Positions 7,481-15,134 of a stretch of DNA of 64,000 nucleotides are shown here, one piece after another; within the stretch, counting starts at the first letter, position 1, and each line of letters begins with the position of its first letter. The position numbers were made by a program, and so were the translations under genes. The notes beneath the pieces were generated by a model that was not told where the DNA came from, ran no database searches, and was given only the letters and a program-made list of their open reading frames with translations. Source of the DNA: Ureibacillus yapensis. GTDB taxonomy: Bacteria; Bacillota; Bacilli; Bacillales_A; Planococcaceae. The stretch covers positions 926,692 through 990,691 of the forward strand of contig NZ_QWEI01000001.1 of the NCBI RefSeq assembly GCF_003515775.1, in the 5' to 3' direction.

Positions 7481-8754
7481 TGACAATTGCTTTAATCATT
7501 TTTGCCCTTTTGCTTTTGTTAGGGGTTCCTATTGCCTATGTTTTAGGGATTACAACAATTATTTATATTCTTGTAACGGATAATATCGGCCTGATGCTAA
7601 CGGTGCCGCAGCGGTTATATTCGGGAATGGAAAATTATGGGTTATTGGCGATTCCTCTTTTCATGCTTGCAGGAGAATTAATGAACTTTGGAGGTATTAC
7701 AAAACGTCTTGTAGATGTAGCCAAAACATTCTTTGGCCATTATTTGGGTGGATTAGCCCATGTTAACGTTATTGCAAACATGTTACTGTCTGCCATTATG
7801 GGATCTGCAACAGCTCAAATTGCCATGATGAGCCGGACAATGGTTCCCGAAATGGAGAAAGCAGGCTATTCTAGAGCTTTCAGTGCAGCTACAACTGCAG
7901 CGGCCGGTCTTTTGGGTCCTATCATCCCGCCAAGTATGATGTTTATTATCTATGGTGTCGGTTCAGGTGCATCCATTGGGGACATGTTTATCGCCGGAAT
8001 AATTCCAGGTATTATACTTGGACTCGCGTATATGGGGGTCATTGCCTACATCGGAAAGAAAGCACAGTGGCCAACTCAACCACGCGCTTCCATGAAAGAA
8101 ATTACGACGTCCATGGTACAGGTCATTCCTGCTCTTTCAGTTCCTCTGATTATCATTGTCGGGATTATTTCAGGCATTTTCACTGCAACTGAATCAGCGG
8201 CAATCGCTTGTGTTGTTGCACTGATTGTTGGAGTGTTTTTCTATCGGGAATTAAAATTATCCGTTTTGCCAAAAGTATTGATCAATACAACCATCACCAC
8301 TTCAGTCATCACAGTTTTAATTGCTATGGCGAACCTTTTTGGATGGATGCTTTCTTTTGAAAAAGTACCCCAGAATATCGCCAACTGGATGGTATCACTT
8401 TCGGAAAATCCTCTAGTGTTTTTATTGCTTGTTAACATATTCTTATTGATTATAGGTATGTTTATGGATGGAATGGCAGCATTAATTATATTAATTCCCA
8501 TCTTTATGCCTTTGCTTCCTACATATGAGATTGATCCAATCCATTTTGGCATGATTATTTGCATTAACTTAACAATTGGTATTTTGACGCCGCCGATTGG
8601 ATCCGGTTTATATGTCGCTTCTTCTTTGGCAAATGTTTCGCTCGGTTCTCTGATCAGGGCTCTCACGCCGTTCTTGATTATCTCGGTCATTGTACTATTA
8701 ATTCTTACGTATGTTCCATCGCTAACACTATGGTTGCCAAATGCACTAAAATAA
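7480..8754 (+). CDS. TRAP transporter large permease subunit (DctM family)
   Basis: A 424-residue polytopic protein (about 11-12 membrane segments) of the DctM/SiaM type. Conserved features include PLFMLAGELMNFGG near residue 58, GLLGPIIPPSMMFIIYG around 143-159 and a second similar loop NLTIGILTPPIGSGLY. It forms the sodium-coupled transport channel. It overlaps dctQ by one base and is preceded by AAAAAGGAGG inside that gene. It is the last gene of the operon before a strong terminator. Confidence 0.92.
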   Translation: MTIALIIFALLLLLGVPIAYVLGITTIIYILVTDNIGLMLTVPQRLYSGMENYGLLAIPLFMLAGELMNFGGITKRLVDVAKTFFGHYLGGLAHVNVIANMLLSAIMGSATAQIAMMSRTMVPEMEKAGYSRAFSAATTAAAGLLGPIIPPSMMFIIYGVGSGASIGDMFIAGIIPGIILGLAYMGVIAYIGKKAQWPTQPRASMKEITTSMVQVIPALSVPLIIIVGIISGIFTATESAAIACVVALIVGVFFYRELKLSVLPKVLINTTITTSVITVLIAMANLFGWMLSFEKVPQNIANWMVSLSENPLVFLLLVNIFLLIIGMFMDGMAALIILIPIFMPLLPTYEIDPIHFGMIICINLTIGILTPPIGSGLYVASSLANVSLGSLIRALTPFLIISVIVLLILTYVPSLTLWLPNALK

Positions 8755-8766
8755 CCATTAACCACA

Positions 8767-8808
8767 ATGCTTGCAAAATCCCAATTGATTTTGCAGGCAT
8801 CTTTTATA
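8767..8808 (+). terminator. terminator of the TRAP operon
   Basis: ATGCTTGCAAAATC pairs with GATTTTGCAGGCAT (one G-U) and is followed by CTTTTATAT. Confidence 0.85.
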
Positions 8809-8811
8809 TAA

Positions 8812-8846
8812 GCAAAAAATCCACAAAACATTTGAGTTTGTGGATT
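8812..8846 (-). terminator. terminator of the gene at 8853-9359
   Basis: Read on the minus strand, AATCCACAAA pairs with TTTGTGGATT and is followed by TTTTTTGC. Confidence 0.85.
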
Positions 8847-8852
8847 GAAGGT

Positions 8853-9359
8853 TTATGCAATTTGCGAAAATGTCGTTTGTCCGGCTGAATATCCGTTTTG
8901 TGCCAGCTGCATGTGAAGTTTGTATGTGGAGATTGCTTTGTTGTAGGTTTTTTGAAAGATTGCTTTTTCCAGACTTTCATTTAAGGAAAATTCGCTATAC
9001 CCATTTCCGTTCATCCTTTGGGTTTCGGCTTCCGAGAAATCGAAGCGGTTGCTTGCCAATCGATTCTCATCAGACTCCTCGCTGCTGCCGATCTGCGCCA
9101 TGCTTTGCAAAATTTCAGGAGATGAAGAATCAATCGTTGTAGAATAATCATGGATTTCTTTCTTTGCGGCGGTAGAGTCTTTTTCAAAAAGCTCTTTCTC
9201 GGTTTCGCCGGAAAGTAAATCTTCTAGAATTTTGATTACTGGGTTGTTGTTTACTTGGGTGTAGATTGCATTTTTCTTGTATGCCTCATTTGCCTCTTTG
9301 CGCTGAAAAATCTTTTTGCGTTCTTGAAAATCACTATTGATCAAACTTGAAATTTTCAA
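8853..9359 (-). CDS. uncharacterised soluble protein
   Basis: About 168 residues, hydrophilic, with no signal peptide or membrane segment. Much of the middle (about 45-115) is acidic and Ser/Glu-rich and probably disordered. The last 45 residues look helical and end in a segment with KLHMQLAQNGY. I do not recognise the family. It is a single gene with its own terminator. The start is ambiguous: a TTG at 9359 follows AAGGGTGAT at good spacing, while a GTG at 9368 overlaps that ribosome site. Base composition matches the neighbours. Confidence 0.65.
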   Translation of the reverse strand: MKISSLINSDFQERKKIFQRKEANEAYKKNAIYTQVNNNPVIKILEDLLSGETEKELFEKDSTAAKKEIHDYSTTIDSSSPEILQSMAQIGSSEESDENRLASNRFDFSEAETQRMNGNGYSEFSLNESLEKAIFQKTYNKAISTYKLHMQLAQNGYSAGQTTFSQIA

Positions 9360-9469
9360 TTCTATCACCCTTATCCATAAATAAACTTCAGAAAGTATAT
9401 ATATTATAAGGTTTTTTTCTAAATTTTACAAATATTATCTTTTAAAGCAGCAAACTTCACCTTTTCTTG

Positions 9470-9512
9470 AATAAAAGAAAAAATGTGCAAGCTAGTTAGC
9501 GTACACATTTTT
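9470..9512 (-). terminator. terminator of the Na/Pi cotransporter gene
   Basis: On the minus strand AAATGTG...CGC pairs with GC...CACATTT across a short loop and runs into TTTCTTTT. The 5' arm overlaps the last codons of the gene. Confidence 0.75.
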
Positions 9513-11141
9513 CCCACTGTTTTGTATAACTAGAATGGTTTCGGCAATATTAGCAGCATGGTCTCCCACGCGCTCCAAATTACTGATTATATCTGCGTAT
9601 ACAATTCCGGCCGTACTTGAACAGCCTCCCTGTTTTAGCCGATAAAAATGACGTTTGCGCATAATCTCAACCAAGTCATCAATGTGGTTTTCCCTGGCCA
9701 GAACTTCCTTCGCAAATTCTTTGCTTTGCTTATCCAGTGCAAGGACGGATAAACTGACTGTATCCAATACCAGCTCGTACATTTCCTTTAATTCTCCACA
9801 TGCATCGGGACTAAACTTTACTCGATGGGAATCCTTGAATTGAACCAGCTCAACGATATTTTCAAAATGATCCCCTACTCGCTCAATATTCCGTATATTT
9901 TGGAACAAGGCATGGTGAAGTTTGGAGTCGCTTTCAGACAAAGATACCTGGGATAAAGCCACTAAATAATCAGTTGTTGCCCGGTCAAGCTTGTTGATCA
10001 CTTCCTCCAGCTGAACCGTTGTATGGGCATGTTTAGCATCGCTGGTAAATAAATAATCCATGGATTCTTGAAGCCCTTTTACGGCAATTTCACCCATTCG
10101 GACCACTTCTTCTTTTGCCTGCCCTAATGCAATGGTTGGAGATTGTCCAATGAATGACTTGTCTATGTATGTTTCGCTATTCTCAGCCAAAGAATTCTCT
10201 CCCGGTACCAATTTTGTGACAATGAATGCCAATACCCCGACAAACGGCAATTGAATGAGCATATTGATGACATTAAATGTCCCGTGCGCAAATGCAATTT
10301 GCATTTTGCGTTCAAGGTTCAATACCATGGCAACCCACTCTACATATGTACTGAATAGGGGTAAAAAAATCATAAAAATGATTGTCCCTATGATATTAAA
10401 TAAGACATGTGATGCTGCCGCACGACGGGCTGCTATCGAAGCGCTGAGAGAAGCTAAAACCGCAGTAATGGTTGTGCCAATGTTTTCTCCAAACAAAATA
10501 GGCAGAGCTCCATGTAGAGGAATCAATCCTTCCGCATACAAACTTTGCAAAACCCCGACCGTTGCTGATGAAGATTGTACAATGAGCGTAAAGATTGTGC
10601 CCGCCATAATTCCCAAAATCGGATGGTCACTAAAACTGATTGTTAAATCAATAAATCCTTCCCAGTCTCCCAGCGGCTTCATCCCTTGGCCCATCATTTC
10701 AAGACCAATGAATAAACCGGCAAAACCGAAAAGAACTTGACCAACATTTTGAACTTTTTCTCTATTAAAAAAGAATAATAGCAGTGCCCCTAACGCCATT
10801 ATCGGGTAAGAATAAACCCCTATATCAAATCCAATAATAAAAGCCGTAATCGTTGTACCAATGTTGGCACCCATGATGACGCCAATTGCTTGCCGCAACG
10901 TCATAAATCCGGCACTAACAAGCCCTACTACGATGACGGTGGTGCCAGAGCTTGACTGAATCAAGACTGTTACGACAATCCCGACGAATACACCCATTAA
11001 AGGATTTGTTGTAAATTTATTAAGAATTTCCCGTAGTCTATCTCCTGCAATCTTTTGGAGACCGTCCCCCATATACTTGATTGCAAAAAAGAATAAGCCG
11101 AGGCCCCCGAGAAATTGGAAAATCATCATCTGCCAATCCAT
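9492..11141 (-). CDS. Na+/phosphate cotransporter family protein with PhoU-like tail
   Basis: A 549-residue protein with two inverted Na/Pi-cotransporter repeats. Each carries the QSSS signature (QSSSGTT near residue 62, QSSSATV near 190), with eight or more membrane segments up to about 310. A cytoplasmic PhoU-like helical domain (about 345-545) contains ERVGDHFENI and ERVGDHAANI. The family (NptA/YjbB) moves inorganic phosphate with sodium. The gene is monocistronic, with a roughly 250-bp AT-rich upstream region in which I cannot define a promoter or Pho box with confidence. Confidence 0.9.
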   Translation of the reverse strand: MDWQMMIFQFLGGLGLFFFAIKYMGDGLQKIAGDRLREILNKFTTNPLMGVFVGIVVTVLIQSSSGTTVIVVGLVSAGFMTLRQAIGVIMGANIGTTITAFIIGFDIGVYSYPIMALGALLLFFFNREKVQNVGQVLFGFAGLFIGLEMMGQGMKPLGDWEGFIDLTISFSDHPILGIMAGTIFTLIVQSSSATVGVLQSLYAEGLIPLHGALPILFGENIGTTITAVLASLSASIAARRAAASHVLFNIIGTIIFMIFLPLFSTYVEWVAMVLNLERKMQIAFAHGTFNVINMLIQLPFVGVLAFIVTKLVPGENSLAENSETYIDKSFIGQSPTIALGQAKEEVVRMGEIAVKGLQESMDYLFTSDAKHAHTTVQLEEVINKLDRATTDYLVALSQVSLSESDSKLHHALFQNIRNIERVGDHFENIVELVQFKDSHRVKFSPDACGELKEMYELVLDTVSLSVLALDKQSKEFAKEVLARENHIDDLVEIMRKRHFYRLKQGGCSSTAGIVYADIISNLERVGDHAANIAETILVIQNSGKNVYAN

Positions 11142-11340
11142 CTATTTTTACTCCATCCTTTCAATCCCTCGACACTATTATTCATAATTTGACACGGAAT
11201 GTAAATGTTATTACAAAATTAAAATATAAATTTTACAATCTCTTTGTAAAATTTTGACTAAAAGCGAATTTATTTTACTTTTAAATAATAATTAAAATGT
11301 ACAATTAAGTTTTACTCTTAAACCCCCCCTAAATCTTTCT

Positions 11341-11375
11341 AAAAAGAAAATCCCCCCAACAAATGTCGGGAGGAT
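11341..11375 (-). terminator. terminator of the DUF2512 gene
   Basis: On the minus strand ATCCTCCCGAC pairs with TTGGGGGGAT over a 5-nt loop and is followed by TTTTCTTTTT. Confidence 0.85.
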
Positions 11376-11395
11376 GCTGATTTGAATAAGTCTAA

Positions 11396-11803
11396 TTAGT
11401 AATTTCTTTGGGCATCATGGTGAATTTCTTCTCGATTAAATACTTGTCGATCGAGATACTTATGGAAGAACCATTCCCCTAAACCAATCACGATCGCTGA
11501 TATAATGGCAGCTGTTAAAAAGTTGCTGCTATCTTGTACCATGCTTTGTCCCATAAAATAAATGACGATTGCTGCTAAAATAACATCGGAAATTGTGGCG
11601 ATTAAATTTCGTTTTTTCCGTTCCGTATAGTCACCGGCATTTTGAAAAATCCCTAAATCACCCACCACATAGGCCAAAACAGTTAAAACTAAACTAATGA
11701 GCAGCGTGTCACTAAATTCCATGCCTACTATTCCTGAAAGAATAATTCCTAAAACTACAGCAATCATGACAAATTTAATAACAATAGCTTTTAAATGATT
11801 CAT
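11396..11803 (-). CDS. DUF2512 (YndM-like) membrane protein
   Basis: A 135-residue protein with four hydrophobic segments (about 6-28, 31-50, 67-85, 92-112) and a charged, His-containing C-terminus. Length, topology and the LAYVVGDLGIF stretch agree with the DUF2512/YndM family of Bacillales. No biochemical role is known for that family. AAGGAGGCG supports the ATG. It lies divergent from the spore-coat pair. Confidence 0.75.
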   Translation of the reverse strand: MNHLKAIVIKFVMIAVVLGIILSGIVGMEFSDTLLISLVLTVLAYVVGDLGIFQNAGDYTERKKRNLIATISDVILAAIVIYFMGQSMVQDSSNFLTAAIISAIVIGLGEWFFHKYLDRQVFNREEIHHDAQRNY

Positions 11804-11947
11804 TTTTACGCCTCCTTATTATTGTTATATAAAATCTATACCCCCTTGAAATAATGGTAATCATCGAAAGAATGATTCGATTAATTCTCCGATTTTATTT
11901 AATGGAGACTTGCTTTTCAGGTTAATTTTTTTAATGGAGGGCAAGCT

Positions 11948-11992
11948 ATGAAGAGCCAAAACAACAATTCAGGAGGAAATTATGAAAGATAA
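11948..11992 (+). CDS. possible 14-residue leader peptide overlapping the coat gene start
   Basis: A GGAGG at 11936-11940 sits 7 bases before an ATG that opens a 14-codon frame (MKSQNNNSGGNYER). Its stop overlaps the first codons of the gene at 11982, and the downstream ribosome site lies inside this frame. It may be a translational-coupling leader, a degraded upstream gene or chance. No conservation evidence is available. Confidence 0.25.
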   Translation: MKSQNNNSGGNYER

Positions 11993-12170
11993 CTTGGGTG
12001 TCCACGAAAGACTGGAAATTCACGAATTATTGACTTTCAAAAACTTATGTTTGACTAAATCGATTGCCATGTCGGAACTTGCGCAGGATGAGCAACTAAA
12101 ACAATTGCTTTCACAAACCGCCCAAATTGACAGAGAAAATATTCAAGCATTGCAAGGCTATCTGCAATAG
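11982..12170 (+). CDS. small spore-coat-associated protein (YraG-like)
   Basis: A 62-residue helical protein containing HERLEIHELLTFKN, which resembles LHETMEFHEVINL in the protein at 55863-56069. Both precede a CotF-family gene, like the small YraG-type proteins beside YraF in Bacillus subtilis. A role in the spore coat is inferred from this gene order. AGGAGGAAATT precedes the ATG, and only about 11 bases separate it from the next gene. Confidence 0.65.
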   Translation: MKDNLGVHERLEIHELLTFKNLCLTKSIAMSELAQDEQLKQLLSQTAQIDRENIQALQGYLQ

Positions 12171-12181
12171 GAGGAGATTGC

Positions 12182-12709
12182 ATGACTGCAAATAATCAAA
12201 ACATGAGTGGAATGGGGGCAATAACAGATCAAGTAATAGCAACAGATTTAATGCTCGCGGTAAAATCGGGAATCATAAACTATGCGATTGCAATTTCTGA
12301 AGCAGCTACCCCTGAAGTGAGGGAAACTCTTAGACGTCAATTGAATACAGCAATAGATACTCATGGTAAAATTACCGATTATATGGTTTCCATGGGATAC
12401 TACTTTCCAGGTGACGTTTTTCAACAGATCGCCGTTGATTTACAAGCTTCCCAAACTGCCCTAAACCTACAGCAACAGCAACAAAACTCGCAGCAGCAAA
12501 ACTCGCAGCAGCAAAACTCACAGCAGCAAAACTCACAACAGCAGAACTCGCAGCAGCAGAACTCGCAGCAGCAAAACTCACAACAGCAAAACTCACAGCA
12601 GCAAAACTCACAGCAGCAAAACTCACAGCAACAAAACTCACAGCAACAAAACTCACAGCAACAAAACTCACAGCAACAAAACTCGAATCAACAGAACATG
12701 CAACAGTAA
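12182..12709 (+). CDS. CotF-family spore coat protein with C-terminal QQQNS repeat
   Basis: A 175-residue protein. Residues 1-95 form a CotF-like ferritin-type helical domain (VIATDLMLAVKSGI, then AISEAATPEVRETL, then the YMVSMGYYFP turn). From residue 99 to the end it consists of 14 perfect QQQNS pentapeptides plus a degenerate tail, which is unusual: the relative at 56084-56446 has no such tail. A glutamine-rich low-complexity tail could promote assembly or cross-linking in the coat. It is co-transcribed with the gene at 11982 and has AGGAGGAGATTGC before its ATG. A bidirectional terminator follows. Confidence 0.85.
   Translation: MTANNQNMSGMGAITDQVIATDLMLAVKSGIINYAIAISEAATPEVRETLRRQLNTAIDTHGKITDYMVSMGYYFPGDVFQQIAVDLQASQTALNLQQQQQNSQQQNSQQQNSQQQNSQQQNSQQQNSQQQNSQQQNSQQQNSQQQNSQQQNSQQQNSQQQNSQQQNSNQQNMQQ
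12476..12685 (+). repeat. 15-bp coding minisatellite, 14 units
   Basis: Fourteen tandem copies of a unit of the form CARCARCARAACTCR, in frame, encode QQQNS. Units differ only at third positions. A fifteenth, degenerate unit (NQQNM) follows at 12686-12700. Copy number is expected to vary between strains by slippage. Confidence 0.95.
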
Positions 12710-12730
12710 AATCCCGCGCAAAAACAGTAA

Positions 12731-12766
12731 AAAGCTAAGAGACGATAATCTCTTAGCTTTTCAATT
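12731..12766. terminator. bidirectional terminator
   Basis: AAAGCTAAGAGA and its perfect complement flank a 6-nt loop. It serves the coat operon and the converging topB gene. Confidence 0.88.
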
Positions 12767-12789
12767 CTGCAAATTCATATTAAAGAAGC

Positions 12790-14982
12790 TTAGTCATCAA
12801 ATTTAATGCCTTTCAATAAATCCGCAAATGCATTGTTAATCGGTTCCGCTTCTTTTTCCTGCTGTTTCAAATACTTCTGAACCGTACGCTTATCCACTTT
12901 GCCTCCGCCTTCTTTTTTGCGGCGGGCTTCAAATGCAGATAGCTTCTCACGGTGGCCGCATTTGCATACAAAAATTTGGCCTTCCCCTTCACCGCGCAAT
13001 TCAAGCTTCTTCTTGCATTCCGGGCAGCGTGCGTTTGTAATACGGGACACGTTTTTGCGATGTCCGCATTCACGGTCTTGGCACACGAGCATCTTGCCCT
13101 TTTTGCCGTTCACTTCAAGCATTGGTTTGCCGCAGTCCGGACAAGACTTCGTTGAAATGTTGTCATGCTTGTATTTCTTGTCGCTTGCTTTGATTTCCGC
13201 AACAATTTCTTTTGTATGTTCTTTCATTTCATTGATGAACACATCTTTCTTCAATTTGCCTTTTGCAATCAATTCAAGCTTTTGCTCCCACTCTGCCGTT
13301 GTTGCCGGCGAGCGCAACTCTTCCGGTACCAAATCAAGCAGCTGGCGGCCTTTGGAAGTGATGTAAATTTCCTTGCCACCACGTTTTTCGATCAGGAATG
13401 AGTTGAACAGTTTATCGATAATATCCGCACGCGTCGCCACCGTACCGAGTCCACCCGTGGATTTTAACGTTTCTGCAAGCTTTTTGTCGCCAGTTTCCAA
13501 GTATTTTGTCGGGTTTTCCATTGCGGAAAGCAATGTTGCTTCTGTAAAGCGTGCTGGTGGTTTTGTTTGGCCAGATGTTTGGGCAATCAACTTTGTCTTT
13601 AATACATCGCCTTTTTCCATTCGAGGAAGAAGCTGCTCTTTTACATCATCATTTGACTCTTCCTCATCAAAGCGATTTTCATAGACTTCTTTCCATCCTG
13701 CTTGAAGCACCGTTTTGCCTCTTGCGATGAACTTTTCTTTCCCAATTTCACATTGCAAAGTTAATTGCTCATATTCGTGTGCCGGGAACAGAACAGCCAA
13801 GAAACGCTTCACAACCAAATCATAGATTTTGCGTTCTTTGTCCGAGAAAGCCGAAAAGTTCACATACCCTTCTGTTGGGATAATTGCATGGTGGTCGCTT
13901 ACTTTGCTATCATCCACAAATGCTTTGGTAGGCTTAATCGGCTTATTCAGCACTTTGTTGGTTAGGGAGCGGTATTCCCCTACTCCACAAGCTTTCAGGC
14001 GTTCCGGCAGCGTACTAACGATATCTGATGATAAATAACGGGAATCTGTCCGCGGATACGTTAATACTTTGTGCTGCTCATAGAGTTTCTGCATAATATT
14101 TAATGTTTCTTTGGCGGAATAGCCAAAGAATTTATTGGCATCCCGTTGCAGTTCCGTTAAATCATAAAGTCCTGGGGCAAAGGATTTCTTTGCTTTGCGG
14201 TCAATTGCAACAACCTTTGCATCTTGACGCCCAAGCGATTTTACAATATCATCGATTTTTTCTTTATTGAAGCTGCGGCTATTGCCCTTGTCATCTTGCC
14301 ATGTTAATTTGACCGTGTCTGTTTGCGCTTCGATTCCATAATAGGTTTGTGGCTTGAAGTTCTTAATCTCTTCTTCACGCGCTGCAATCATTGCAACTGT
14401 GGGAGTCTGAACCCGTCCGCAATTCAACTGGGCATTAAAGCGTGTTGTTAAAGCACGTGTAGCATTCAAGCCGATATACCAATCCGCTTCCGACCTTGCT
14501 ACGGCTGCATGGTAAAGATTTTCGTATTGTTTTCCTGGCTTTAGATTTTTGAAGCCATCTTTGATCGCTTTATCCGTCACGGATGAAATCCATAAACGCT
14601 TAATCGGCTTTTTAACTTTCGCTTTTTCAATAATCCAGCGCGCAACCAATTCGCCTTCGCGCCCGGCATCTGTTGCGATAATAATCTCATTTACATCACT
14701 TCGGTTTAATTGGGATTTCACTGCATTGAATTGTTTTCCGGATTGCTTGATGACCGTCAGTTTTAACCGATCCGGCATCATCGGCAAATCTTCCAGTTTC
14801 CATGTTTTATATTTCACATCATAACTCTCGGGGTCCGCCAGCGTTACCAAGTGTCCCAGAGCCCACGTTACGATATATTGTGCACCTTCCAAATAGCCAT
14901 TTCCTTTTTTATCGCACTTCAATACACGCGCAATATCGCGCGCTACTGAAGGTTTTTCGGCGAGTACTAAACTTTTTGCCAT
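12790..14982 (-). CDS. topB: DNA topoisomerase III
   Basis: A 730-residue type IA topoisomerase. The TOPRIM domain is N-terminal (LAEKPSVARDIA; ATDAGREGE near 103-111). The catalytic tyrosine is Tyr309 in TYPRTDSRYL. Two C-terminal zinc-ribbon motifs lie at about 625-695 (CPDCGKP...CQDRECGH and CPECKK...CKCGH). It relaxes and decatenates single-stranded regions of DNA. The TDAGREGE form and length fit the Bacillus TopB family. The ATG is preceded by GAGAGGATG. It is monocistronic. Confidence 0.95.
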   Translation of the reverse strand: MAKSLVLAEKPSVARDIARVLKCDKKGNGYLEGAQYIVTWALGHLVTLADPESYDVKYKTWKLEDLPMMPDRLKLTVIKQSGKQFNAVKSQLNRSDVNEIIIATDAGREGELVARWIIEKAKVKKPIKRLWISSVTDKAIKDGFKNLKPGKQYENLYHAAVARSEADWYIGLNATRALTTRFNAQLNCGRVQTPTVAMIAAREEEIKNFKPQTYYGIEAQTDTVKLTWQDDKGNSRSFNKEKIDDIVKSLGRQDAKVVAIDRKAKKSFAPGLYDLTELQRDANKFFGYSAKETLNIMQKLYEQHKVLTYPRTDSRYLSSDIVSTLPERLKACGVGEYRSLTNKVLNKPIKPTKAFVDDSKVSDHHAIIPTEGYVNFSAFSDKERKIYDLVVKRFLAVLFPAHEYEQLTLQCEIGKEKFIARGKTVLQAGWKEVYENRFDEEESNDDVKEQLLPRMEKGDVLKTKLIAQTSGQTKPPARFTEATLLSAMENPTKYLETGDKKLAETLKSTGGLGTVATRADIIDKLFNSFLIEKRGGKEIYITSKGRQLLDLVPEELRSPATTAEWEQKLELIAKGKLKKDVFINEMKEHTKEIVAEIKASDKKYKHDNISTKSCPDCGKPMLEVNGKKGKMLVCQDRECGHRKNVSRITNARCPECKKKLELRGEGEGQIFVCKCGHREKLSAFEARRKKEGGGKVDKRTVQKYLKQQEKEAEPINNAFADLLKGIKFDD

Positions 14983-15087
14983 TGTTTTAACATCCTCTCA
15001 TCATACATGAGTTAAATATATCACAAGAAAAACGTTTATTCAGTTTTGTTACTCATGAAAACTATGAAAAACTGCCCATACAAATTC

Positions 15088-15122
15088 AAAGGACATAAGG
15101 TGATATTCCATCCTTATGTCCC
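15088..15122 (-). terminator. terminator of the PBP gene
   Basis: GGACATAAGG and its perfect complement flank an 11-nt loop. The T-tract on the minus strand is weak (TTTGAATTTG). Confidence 0.65.
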
Positions 15123-15134
15123 AACTTGTTCATA

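Noticed and set aside
12372..12671. 99-codon minus-strand frame of VSFAAVSFA-type repeats
   Set aside because: It is the antisense of the QQQNS-coding repeat, has no ribosome site, and its periodicity is inherited from the sense gene.
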